This document shows positions 1-10,466 of a DNA stretch of 64,000 bases, in pieces. Position numbers and translations under genes: made by a program. The first letter of the stretch is position 1, and every line of letters starts with the position of its first letter. The stretch is taken from contig LR746278.1 in assembly GCA_902729315.2 (NCBI GenBank), positions 3,605,501 through 3,669,500 on the forward strand, read 5' to 3'. The notes under the pieces were generated by a model. It was given only the letters and a program-made list of their open reading frames with translations, was not told the origin of the DNA and made no database searches. Origin of the DNA: Spirodela intermedia. Taxonomy: Eukaryota; Streptophyta; Magnoliopsida; Alismatales; Araceae.

Positions 1-1750
1 TGCTTGGACTTAATGAGCATCAAAAATATGGGTAAGTTGACAAATCAGTTTAGTGTATCTTCTGAATAAACCACATAAATGTAAATAAAGATTTATAAGA
101 ACAAAAGAAACACACAACAGTTTTGTCAGTAGTAGTAAATGAGAGAATAAGAAACTTAACTGAAGTCATGCCTTCAATTCCAAAATATTATCTTAAAACT
201 CCGATATGTACGCTGGACGTTTCTGAATGTTGATTCCCATTTGGATTACTCTTGTTGATAAAAGGCCAGATCGCCAAAAAAAGGTCACAGAGGTAGGCTG
301 AGAATGATCGACCAGTCTGGTCCAGGGGGATACTACTCACAAAAATGAGTATTGAGATGAATATTTTCTTCTTTCGGAGAGATCTGTGGATTGAGATGAG
401 CAGCAGGATGGAAGAGAATGAGGCAGCTAGAGGTTCAGAAAATCACGATGGCTCTCTGCCTCCTTTTTTAGGTAATCTGAGAAACTAGGAAAACAGCATG
501 AGGTAGCTAGGGTTTCCCAAAGGAGCAACTACATAGAGCGTCGCAGCTACAGTTTCCACAGCTGTTCACGTCTTATGAAAAATTGCAAAAAGTGACGTAT
601 TGAAGGGTCATGGGGTGGGGCATGAATATCTAAAGAAAGAGAGCAAGGTAATTGTTTCCAATAGCCGTTGGTAGATGCGAATATTTTTCACATCTGTGCA
701 GATTATTATAGATGATCATATCTGACACACTAAGTTTATATAAGGGAATAGTTACGACTATTCACATGTCACATATATGTAAAAAATAGTAACGTATTGA
801 GTTTATGTTACTTGTCAAGTCTAGTTTCAGATCCTACACATCAATAAAATATTTTGTCCAAATGATTGGAAAATATTCACAACCATTTTTAACATGAGTT
901 TATTGACTTTATTTTATAAATAAGTTGAGATAGACCTTTCACAATTGGGTTACGATGTGAACTATGGCATCATTTTTAATGGTTTGATACCATTTTTGAT
1001 GCTAGTCATCACTAATTATGATTTTGGAAAGCTATGCAACCTTGCAATTGATCCTAGAAGGTAAACATTTTTTAAATTCATGGGAACACAAGTTAGCATA
1101 CACAAGAACTTTGGCCTTTAATTAACTTAACGTAGTGAAAACAAAGATCGTTGATTCCTTGCGAAGGGTTGCTGACGTTTGCCTCCTTGGATAATGCCAG
1201 GCTGGTGCTGACGGCCGCAGCCAACACCACTGTAGACTGTGCAATCTCCAAAAACACCAGAAAGCCGAAATTAAACTTAGCGATGTTATAGAGCTATTTT
1301 CGGAATACGATAACCTTCGTATTATTATGATAAGAATTAACGAACGTACAAGGATGGGCGGCTATTTAGAATCCAAAAGAGTTCAAATATGACTCCTCCT
1401 AGCCGACACGATTCATGCGTGTGGTGTAACGAACAGTTTCATATTGTAAGACCGTACATTTTGTGAGTCATCCAGTGATGAGATTTTGAAAATTAGAGCA
1501 ACAAATATTTAAACCTCAATCGTGTTCTACTTTATTGCCCGCTGATCATGAAGACCAGATGGGCTCATGCATGGCTTAATCAGCTGCTTGAGCCTTTCCT
1601 GTGGAGAGCGAGATTCCTCCACTGGCCAATTACGACATTGCTCGCTCGGGGGAGCATGCGTTTAGAAAGTTACCAAGGAATAAGATTTATTAATCATTCC
1701 AGTAACGTTTCAAACCTGAATTGTGCGTATAAAATGCAGATTGTCGTTTA
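1..1750. other. AT-rich intergenic DNA, no gene recognised
   Basis: I see no open frame with family resemblance, no splice-linked exons and no RNA gene here. The only longer frame (1548-1751, +) is 67 residues of uninformative sequence and lies just upstream of the LTR-like block. Confidence 0.5.
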
Positions 1751-1759
1751 ATGTGGCTT

Positions 1760-2290
1760 GTCTAAAATGCATGCATTAAATGGCCCATTTATGGGCTGAG
1801 CACATCACGAACTGGGCAGAAACCGTTCGGTACCTCGCAGGTAGCTGTGAGGTGCCTAAATAGAGGGGTCACCTCCTCTCATTTGAAGTAGCACAAGCAA
1901 CCCTCGTTTGAAGTAGCACAAGCAACCCTCGTCTACCCTTGTTCCACCATAGAGAGAGAGTGTTTGATCAAGGATCAGAAGGCTAAGATCAAGGATCCGT
2001 TCTTTAGGATCTTGGAAGGGTCAAGATAAAAGATCTGTTCTCTGGGATCTTGAAGAGTGGTTTTCTTGTACTATTTTTTGCATCTAGTGGAGTTTTCATT
2101 GTTGTTTGTGGATGTAGGAGGCCAACCTTTGGACCACGTAAAATCCATGTGTTGATACTCTTGTTGTGAGTTGTTCTTTCTTCTATCTTACTTCACGTTG
2201 TGAGCATCACTTATGTTGAAGTCTATATAAGATGTTTTACTCTATCACAGATGAGGTCAAAATGTACGTTACTTATTTTCCTAATCTAGG
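1760..2290 (+). mobile_element. Probable Ty1/copia-type LTR remnant
   Basis: The stretch around 2085-2195 reads like the 3' part of a plant copia LTR: a GTGGATGTAGG block, then CCAACCTTTGGACCACGTAAA, then a T-rich tail. In plant copia elements this 'GTGGACGTAGGC...GAACCACGTAAA' module is characteristic. A TATA-like AAATAGAGG sits near 1857, upstream of short GATCAAGGATC repeats. I could not find a paired second LTR, clear TG...CA ends, a primer-binding site or polyprotein reading frames next to it, so it is probably a solo or truncated LTR. Boundaries are approximate. Confidence 0.4.
1882..1931 (+). repeat. Two tandem copies of a 25-bp unit
   Basis: The unit TTTGAAGTAGCACAAGCAAC plus CCTCG occurs at 1882-1906 and again, identical, at 1907-1931. 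It lies inside the LTR-like block and probably arose by slippage. Confidence 0.9.
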
Positions 2291-2299
2291 CGTGTGGAG

Positions 2300-3905
2300 C
2301 AAAGGACTCGCCATTGGCCAATTATAACAGTTATCAATCCGATGATTACAAATTTAGCAAGTTATCTTGTGATGCGATGTAAGAAATCAAGGTAGTGATT
2401 ACACGATTCGGATTTTTAGGTGGTCAATCGGAAGATCTTGCATCCATAAAATATTTAAATGTATTTAATTACTTCCTAGGTCATTTAACTAGCAAAGAGC
2501 CTCTCCAGCTATTGACCTCTTGTTAACCACGAGGTGGTGGAGGACAGATGTTAACCTGTCAAGGTGTAATGAAATATTTGGTTAGTCATCAAGACCGAAA
2601 TCAGGCAATGGAGTGCGTCTTGATAGTTTTCTTTTAAATGAACGTTAGAGAGTGTCTTCCCCACCAAGAAAACAGACCGAATCGCAAGCCCTAAGCTTTC
2701 AGCTCACGGACTTAACCGTCGTCCAACGTTAGAAGACCTGTGCCATAATCTATGCCGGGGACGATGCCGAAGTGGAGGTGTGGCCGACTCTGAAGATGGT
2801 GGGATTGATATACACGAGTTTTGAAACCAACTGATTCTGACCGAATGAAAATGATGCGTTCTCATTCCCAATTCCAGTAGGTTGGAAACAAGAAATAACG
2901 ACGTGTTGTTGACAATCCAGTGATTACTTTTTATCTGAAAATTTTAGACGATCGATCCTCCTGTATCCTGTTTTCAGCCAAAGGTCGACTCCATGTTTGA
3001 ATTTAAACGAAAGTTGAATCGAGATGCACAAATTTTGAAAGGTTTTGCGTGATGTGAATGATTAAAACTAAGACAATCTCACTTCTCCGATCAGTGGGTG
3101 CGTTGAGCTCCACAAGTAGACAGTAAATTTCCAGGATGTAGTCATGGAGAAAGCCAAGAAGCGGTAGAACAAGCACGACGAGATCGAGGCCCAACCCTAT
3201 GTACGTTCTGTACGATGGCGCAGGGGTGCTGACTTAAGGAATATGGGAAGGGAGCGTCTTGCCGGTGTGATGGCATGACCTTAGGAATGATCGAGGTCAG
3301 TCGGCTTCGAGATGCAGTCTCTGTCCGCTGGTTCGGAGCCAGCACCACGGCCCGTGCAGGCGAGTAACGCCAACCTTGCTGAGGACGGGTGTGTCAGGTA
3401 TCCCCCATAAGTTAGCCCCCGAGTCACTAATTTCGTTCGCTCTGAAGTCAGGCTTCGCAATAGTGAACTTAAACGTATTCCTTGTCTAATTTATTTTGTT
3501 GACTTTTCTCGTATATAATCCCGTTGGTCTTCTTTCTCTTTCTCTCTTTCACTCCTGAACGTGAAACAAAACAATCAGCGTGCCATTAGACGGAACGTTT
3601 TTCAAGGAATAAAATTTATCCATCAGATCGTAAATTATCCGACAAATATTTATTTGGGCAGTTTGTTAGCGTCTAACGAATCTTATTACATATTATCAAT
3701 GAGGCTGTCAGGGTTATGTTCGAAGCATCACACCAGAACTGGGCACGATACAATAATTAGAGGTCACATATATCTGAATTTTTTATTACATTTCCAGTCC
3801 TGTATGCAGCAATTATGATGTGCGTTATTTCATACCTAATTTTTAATTTTTAGTTGGGTTATGCATTATTTTTTATATCACACAGACAGCTTTCACGTAG
3901 GCATA
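2300..3905. other. Intergenic DNA, no gene recognised
   Basis: Open frames on both strands are under 90 codons and overlap each other out of frame. None resembles a known family. The GC content rises locally around 3180-3420, but I cannot tie that to a gene. Confidence 0.4.
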
Positions 3906-3913
3906 ACCCACGT

Positions 3914-3937
3914 ATGCATGCATGCATGCATGCATGC
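3914..3937. repeat. (ATGC)6 microsatellite
   Basis: Six perfect ATGC units form a palindromic GCATGCATGC tract. It contains RY/Sph motifs (CATGCATG) known from seed promoters, but a simple repeat is enough to explain it. Confidence 0.9.
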
Positions 3938-4024
3938 TTAGGATTTGATTACCTCAAAGTCCACCTTATTCTTGACATGTTCGTGGGGCTTGTGAGAGAT
4001 AAATAGAGAAATAGATAAGTCAAA

Positions 4025-4259
4025 CCCTTGGGATCACCAACCAGCTCACATATATTTTTCCTTAATGGGAAGAAATAGTCTGTCGATGTGGAAAATTATT
4101 TAGTCCTAAGTTAAGGGATTTATCTCCCTCTTTTATCACTCTTTTCCATCTTCTTACCACATTTGGAGAATTTTCTTTTTCAATCCAAGGAGAGGTTGAC
4201 TGTACCTCCCTCAAGACGAGCTGGTCCGAAGGCTTATGCAACAAGGAGATCTTCCGAGG

Positions 4260-4303
<44 letters not shown>

Positions 4304-4490
4304 GTACACTGCAGATATCTTGGAGGCCCATTTGAAAACCCATGGTACCAGCTCATAGATAACGTTCTGAAGATAAGAGGAGGCTTTCATAGGTTCAATC
4401 AACATTTCTGAAGTTTTTGAGGTCAAATCATGACTGCCGATTTCTCATTAACAATATTCACTACTATGATAGTGACTTATAGTCCTTGTT
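4025..4490 (+). pseudogene. Phytoene synthase fragment (exon 4 end to exon 5, plus 3' flank)
   Basis: This is a decayed partial copy of the phytoene synthase gene that lies intact at 7754-9472. Positions 4025-4050 match the end of exon 4 (8889-8914) at 24 of 26 bases and would encode a degenerate LGIxNQLT. Positions about 4136-4183 match the end of intron 4 (8972-9018), but the splice acceptor AG has become AA. Positions about 4184-4262 match the start of exon 5, including the CTCCCTCAAGA core. Exon 5 then breaks directly into a (CT)n tract. After it, GGCCCATTTGAAA (about 4324) and the GCCGATTTCTCAT block (about 4436) match sequence downstream of the functional gene (about 9899 and 10015). 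The rest of exon 5 and all of exon 6 are missing. It cannot encode an enzyme. Confidence 0.85.
4263..4301. repeat. (CT)n microsatellite inside the PSY relic
   Basis: About 19 CT units form the deletion junction of the phytoene synthase relic. The intact locus has a (CT)n tract at the corresponding downstream position (9801-9840). Confidence 0.95.
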
Positions 4491-6165
4491 AACTTTTAAG
4501 AAGAGAAAAATTAAAGCAGTGCCTGATGGTCTCAGATCTTCCACAACCATCAGGCCAGACAATGAGAATGAATAAGAAGACCCACAGATGGATTAGGTTA
4601 GATCACTATTCAATATACACATCTCCCCACCATCTATCTCCAGTATATCTTGCTGTAACAAGGAACAGAAAATTTCCAATCAATACAGACTTTGGGAATT
4701 TCTCCACAAAAGATGCACAGGTTTCCTGAAATGGAATCGACAGAGAAGATAATTGGATCAAAATGTGGGATTAATATGGGCATCAAGCCATGAAGAAACT
4801 CGCATATGAAAATTCCTTTTCCCCCTTGATCATAGACAGTATCCTCAGCGAAAGTTACCCATGCGAGATCTCAGTGGATGGGCAATTAGACTTCATTCAA
4901 CATGTAAATGCACCCAGATGCAAGATCATTCCAGAGGAATATGGACACGATTCTTTTGGGAAACAATTGCATTCGATAACGGGGATATGCAAGTTTTTCT
5001 CCTCAGATGCAAGATTCTTTCAAAGGCATTCAGCAAAGCTTGTTCGGATCAGCATGTTTTTCTTTTCACTATGTCTGATAAAAGAACAAAAACCAGATTC
5101 TTCCTTCGAAAATCTTCACCCAAAACCCGAATTCTGTCGGCCCTCTCGAGGGGGCTCCATCAGAGTAGATCATCCACTTGACCCAATGGAGAAACTGAGA
5201 CATCGTTTCCAAAGCATGCAGATAGAAAAACGCTGAGCTATGCCTTCGAATTGTAGCTACTTCTCCTTTCTCTATCATCCGTCGAATCTACAGCTTAGGA
5301 ATCGATGCCTTAGAAAGCTACTGTTGAGGAAAAAAACAGCCGAATTTCAGCGCTGAAGAGAAGAAGTGACACTAAGAACACGTATCAAATACTATTCGAC
5401 GAAATCGGAGCTTCTTATGATCGTCAGCTACTCAAACACGAAAGACGTTAAAAGAGAGGACGCAAAAAGCAACTGGACTTGCCGTTTTCGGTTCGCTGTC
5501 TACCTATTTCGTCACACGTCCAGCGAATGAACCGAAGGAGAAAAGGAAGAGAGGGAGAGAGAGAGACCAGAGCAGGGCGGAGGAATAGAGGGTGGCCTTC
5601 AGAAGACGGTGAGACGAAACCGCGCAACACCCATCATAAGGCTACCGGGAGGAGGGAGCGAAGAGACGGCGTGGCATGGCGAGGCTGGCGGAGGGGCACG
5701 CAGAGGAAGAAGAAGAGGGCATGCTGAGGACGAGCAACAGGTGGGAATCGGGGAAGGGGAGGGTGGGTCAGATTGAAAACTATACGAACATCATAGCGGA
5801 TTGGTCCCGCTTCTCAGAGATGGTTCGCTTGGTTCGTTCCATTCTCCTCATTCCCACCCCCCTTCCCATCCGATTTCCCAGATGCTGCTTCCAACCCCCC
5901 TGCTCTGCGCCCTTCGTGCTCTTCCGCGCCGACTCTCCTCCGCCATCTTCCGCCGCCGCCCCGTCTCGCTGTCGCCCTACCGGTAAAGGCATAAAAAATG
6001 GCTGCAAGGCGGGCTTTTATATGAGGAACACCTGGAGATTGGGGTGAAGAGAAAAAAGATCGTCCCTTTGATTGCGGCGGACGAACCCATGGTTCCCCGA
6101 AACCCTCTCCTTTGGTCCTAGTTTGAGCACAGGTCACCTCCAGTTATATATATATGTACTTTAGA
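4490..6165 (-). other. Unidentified GC-rich, promoter-like block
   Basis: Positions 5460-6130 are GC-rich and look like the 5' end of a gene. On the minus strand a TATA-like CATATAAAAG lies at 6014-6023. Downstream, an ATG at 5722 opens a Ser/Ala/Pro/Arg-rich, transit-peptide-like stretch (MPSSSSSACPSASLAMPRR) that reaches a possible donor at 5645/5644. I could not identify downstream exons between 4500 and 5600; a possible acceptor near 4726 leads to a short unrecognised frame. On the plus strand an open frame of 148 codons at 4790-5236 has no resemblance I know. It could be a non-coding transcript, a species-specific gene or a broken gene start. Confidence 0.25.
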
Positions 6166-6168
6166 CAG

Positions 6169-6209
6169 TAAGTAGCCCATCCCGCTCACTAAACTTGAAT
6201 AAAACTATT

Positions 6210-6255
<46 letters not shown>

Positions 6256-6324
6256 CTTCTATCATTAAGTAGCTCATCCCGATTAGTAAACTTGAATAAA
6301 ACTATTATACCTCTCTCTCTCTCT

Positions 6325-6362
<38 letters not shown>

Positions 6363-6372
6363 CTTCTATCAT
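6169..6372. repeat. Tandem duplication of a ~100-bp unit containing (CT)n
   Basis: Two consecutive units (6169-6265 and 6266-6372) share TAAGTAGC-CATCCC, AAACTTGAATAAAACTATTA, TACC(CT)n and CAATCTTCTATCAT. A third copy begins at 6373 and stops after a few bases. The copies differ in CT length and at a few positions. Confidence 0.9.
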
Positions 6373-6379
6373 TAAGTAC

Positions 6380-7653
6380 CTCATAAAAGTACCATAAATG
6401 GAAAGACACGTGGTATCATGGATTTGCTGAACCCCCCATAAAATTACGAACACATTGGATGAGATGTATAAGTGATGCATTCGTTAGCATAGATTCTAAT
6501 GCAGTTTGATAAAATATCATGCATAGAGGTACTCACACCGTCATTCATACTTGTTCAATTTTATTCCAAGTATAAATAAAAGCACCAATTATTTTTTTCC
6601 CACGAGGAATCTCAACACCAAGTAAACCAAGGAATTATAAAATATGTATCCATTAATTAGGGTGTATGTTAATAGATGCCAACTTACTCCATAGCATCAT
6701 AATAACCTAAGAAAGAGAATGGCAAAGAAAAATGCCCAAATGAGGAACAATCCTCTATAATTTCCAATTGTGGTACACTGGGCTTGGTTTGGTTGACTAT
6801 GATATCATGATTGAGTTATTCAATGGAATATTATCAATGAGACTGAAATTTTTCTAGAGAGAAGCTCAATTTCTAGTTTGGAAAATTATTTATGTATAGT
6901 ATTTTTTTTAACAATAATGATGCATGAGAGTAATGTTCAATGTATTTGTGACAAGTTTGGCCAAGAAATTGGAAAAATATTGGAATTTTTTGTAGAGGGT
7001 TCTGATGTCATAAATATCGAAAAGAATAGCATTGGAACACCAGATTAGCTGATCTTGCATGAGAAAAAAAATAATATATTTAGAAAAATGGCTAAAACAT
7101 GCTTTAATAAATCTGATCCAATTGCCTTAATTAGTTAATTTGTACCCAAGAAAAATACATCACTTTGGCTACTAAAATGCCGCTGAACGAGTCAGCGTAT
7201 CCATCCAAAATTTGACCACAATCAGAAGATTGTTCGCAATTACATCGTTCTCTTAAGCTTTTAGTAATAATAATAAAAAATATATATATATGATTAATAT
7301 TTATAAGGGAAGAGGTATTATCAGCTGGCCAAGTAGACCAACAAGGTGACAAAAAAGCAGCAGACTGGAGACTTCTCGGGTTCCAAAAGGCAGCCACGCG
7401 GGCGTCCAATGGCAGCCACACCCCTTCCCCTCCCCCCCTTCCAGCGTCTTACCGATTCAGGTTTATGGTGGTGGTTCGGAGGGGAAAGGGGAGGGGATCA
7501 GAAGTAGAGATCTCAAAAGCGCAGCTGACCAAGAGGCCCGCGGCTGTCCACGCGGCCGCCGGCCAGAACGGGCGGACCAGCGCTGCCCTGCCCGCCCATA
7601 GAACTATCCTTTAACTAGCAGGAGGGCAGACTGAGGAGGAGGAAAGTGGAGCG
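6380..7653. promoter_or_regulatory. Upstream region of phytoene synthase
   Basis: This gene-free stretch leads into the phytoene synthase start. It is AT-rich up to about 7310, with a TATATATATA run near 7280, then GC-rich from about 7370. I could not place a transcription start and saw no perfect CACGTG G-box. The block at 7369-7620 probably holds the proximal promoter and leader. Confidence 0.35.
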
Positions 7654-7656
7654 GTT

Positions 7657-7684
7657 CCCTTTGCCCTTTGCCCTTTGCCCTTTG
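7657..7684 (+). repeat. (CCCTTTG)4 in the phytoene synthase leader
   Basis: Four perfect head-to-tail 7-bp units lie about 70-97 bp upstream of the ATG, so they are probably in the 5' leader. Confidence 0.85.
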
Positions 7685-7753
7685 CCGTTTCCTATCTGCC
7701 GCCGGTTCTCTCTTTGCGCCGTGGGAAAGGGGGGTAGCTCGGAGGGGGAGCAG

Positions 7754-9472
7754 ATGGCCGGGACCCTCGTCTGGGTGGTGTTGCCCAGTGACAGCTGCTG
7801 CGGCTGCAGCAGCAGCGGCGGCAACCAGGGGCCTCAGCTGTTCCGAATCCGGAGGAAGGGGAAGAGCTGGGGGAGGAGAAGGGAGCCGGGGGGGTCGGTT
7901 TCGGCGAGCCTGGTGGCGACCCCATGGAGGTCTTCGGAGGAGAGGGTCTACGATGTCGTCATCAAGCAGGCGGCGCTGGTGAGGGACCAGAAGAAGAGCT
8001 GGAAGTCGGAGACGGACATGCCCGCGTCGGTGAACTGGGGCCTCCTCAACGAGGCCTACGAGCGGTGCGGAGAAGTCTGCGAGGAGTACGCGAAGACCTT
8101 CTATTTGGGTAATCCATGGCCGCCTCCCTTCCTAGTTTTCTCTCTCCACCCATCTACCGAGGTAGTCCAGCACAATGAAACTGGAAAAAAATTATGATTG
8201 AAATGTAGATGTTCATGTAGATTTCTCTCTGTGGATCTCTGAATTTGATGATTTTTTCTTCAAAAAAATTAAATTCAGGAACCTTGCTCATGACCCCCGA
8301 GAGAAGAAGAGCAGTCTGGGCGATCTACGGTACGCTTCTCAGAGCTTCCCCCTCTCATCTTCCTCACGAACGCCATCTTCGTAGCACAATGCTCCATGGA
8401 TTTTCATCTCTCCCTGGCCATGTTTTGACGGCGATCTTCTCGATCCAGTGTGGTGCAGGCGCACCGACGAGCTCGTAGACGGGCCCAACGCCTCCCACAT
8501 CACCCCCACCGCCTTGGACAGGTGGGAGAAGAGGCTGAACGATCTCTTCGAAGGTCGCCCCTTCGATATGTACGACGCCGCTCTGTCGGACACGGTCTCA
8601 AAGTTTCCTGTAGATATCCAGGTGGGCAATCTCTACATGAATCTACATGAATTACGGAAATGAGATGTCGCCTGAAGATTTAATCTTGATCTTCCTCGCT
8701 GCAGCCCTTCAAGGACATGATCGAAGGGATGAGGCTGGACCTAAAGAAATCAAGATACATGAACTTTGACGAGCTCTATCTCTACTGCTACTACGTCGCG
8801 GGGACGGTGGGGCTGATGAGCGTTCCGGTGATGGGCATCGCCGCCGACTCAAAGGTCTCAACAGAGAGCGTGTACAACTCAGCTCTAGCCCTCGGGATCG
8901 CCAACCAGCTCACAAACATCCTCAGGGACGTCGGAGAAGAGTAAGCCTCTGCCGACATGGCGGGAATCTGTCACCCTCTTCCATGTTCTTACCTTATTTG
9001 GTGAATTTTCCTGTTCAGCGCGAGGAGAGGCAGAGTCTATCTCCCTCAAGATGAGCTTGCCCAAGCAGGCTTATCGAACATGGACATCTTTCAAGGGAAG
9101 GTGACGGACAAGTGGAGGAGCTTCATGAAGGGCCAGATCAAGCGGGCAAGAATGTTCTTCGACGAGGCCGAGAAGGGCGTCGCCGAGCTCAACCCTGCAA
9201 GCCGATGGCCGGTATGATCCAAAATCCCATGCGATTATCCACCGTTTTAGGGTAGATTGCTTGAAAAAGGGCTGAACAATCTTCCCGTGCTGATGAACCA
9301 GGTCTGGGCATCGCTGATAATCTACCGGCAGATCCTCGATGCGATAGAGGCCAATGACTACGACAACTTCAACAAGCGGGCGTACGTCGGCAAGGCCAGC
9401 AAGTTCCTGTCGTTGCCGGCGGCATATGCTCGGTCCCTTGCCGCCCCCGCGAAGGGCGGCGGGTGGTTGTGA
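7754..9472 (+). CDS. PSY: Phytoene synthase, chloroplastic
   Basis: Joins two geranylgeranyl diphosphates into phytoene, the entry step of carotenoid synthesis in plastids. Exons: 7754-8108, 8279-8329, 8449-8621, 8705-8940, 9019-9211, 9302-9472; all introns are GT-AG, and the sum is 1,179 bp, giving 392 residues. The N terminus to about residue 90 is a poorly conserved transit peptide. Both Asp-rich substrate/Mg2+ motifs are intact: DELVD at 142-146 and DVGED at 268-272, the latter after NQLTNILR. Other conserved stretches are [36 protein letters not shown] and [12 protein letters not shown]. The protein ends KGGGWL. Length is slightly short for the family because the transit region is short. 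The first in-frame ATG is at 7754; upstream in-frame starts are only GTG. A partial broken copy lies about 4 kb upstream. Confidence 0.97.
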
Positions 9473-9795
9473 GTTGCAGCTGCCGGGCCAACGGGGCAGC
9501 GAGCTGTAGCAGTCTTAGGAGGCCCTGGTTGGGTTCTTGGGATTCTTTATTTTTGTTGTAAATCAGCAGACGACCCTTTTTGCTGTTGGATGTTGTTCCA
9601 AGGGAATTAGCGTGTGATTTGTTGGAAGGGTTGGAGGCTTCTTGCTGCTGCCGTTGACGTGCGTTGAGGTGGTGGTTGGGATGCAGGAATATCAGTGGAC
9701 CAAGGGGGGGGGGGGGTGGGGGTTCAAGCCTTTCACTGCTTATTTTCCTTTTGCAAAAGGAATAAGGCTAGGATCAGAATTATTTTGCTTTTATA

Positions 9796-9800
<5 letters not shown>
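9473..9800 (+). other. Phytoene synthase 3' UTR and downstream flank
   Basis: GT-rich sequence after the stop, with a TTTTTGTTGTAAAT element near 9551 of the kind found upstream of plant poly(A) sites. A poly-G run sits at about 9704-9716. I see no further exon. Confidence 0.5.

Positions 9801-9840
<40 letters not shown>
9801..9840. repeat. (CT)n microsatellite downstream of PSY
   Basis: About 20 CT units. The sequence just after it (GGCCCATTTGAAA near 9899, GCCGATTTCTCAT near 10015) is shared with the relic at 4302-4480, so this tract predates the duplication. Confidence 0.95.
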
Positions 9841-9841
<1 letters not shown>

Positions 9842-10466
9842 GCTCTAGAGCAGTGCCAATGAGGGGAGGAAGGGATCAGTGCCAATGATGTCTCGGGGGC
9901 CCATTTGAAACAAATGTTTTGAGGATATGAAACAAATGTTTTGAACATCTAATTATTATCCATTTAGGGTTAAGTCAACATTTTTAGAGTAAGTTTTAAA
10001 GGTTAAATCTTGACGGCCGATTTCTCATGAACAATATGCACAAATATGACATTAAGTCAGCTAAAAGATCAAAAGTCAAAGAGTTACAGTCCTAAATGGA
10101 CTCTGCAAATCACAAAGATCATAAATCTCTGTGATTTATCATATATTGAGGATATTGCTGTCATTAGGGTTACAGCGAAGAGATGTTGGCCCTCTGAATC
10201 ATACCCAGTGGTGTTGAAAAAGTCAACCCTAGACTACCTGAAGCCCATTCAGATATGCGATATACACATGCAAACAATAGTACTCGCGCAAAATAAATAC
10301 CTTTAAAACTTTAATATAGCATGGAGAGACAAGTCTAACTATTGAAATGTTTAGCAAGGCTAAGAGACGATATTACAGATTAGCCCTCGCATGCCATTGG
10401 GTCGTCCATGCATGAGGTAGAGTCGAGCTCATCCAACACAGACAGAGAGAAGTCAACGTGGGCGCT

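Noticed and set aside
4790-5236. Open frame of 148 codons on the plus strand
   Set aside because: No family resemblance, no splice or promoter context on that strand, and overlapping frames of similar length. Probably chance.
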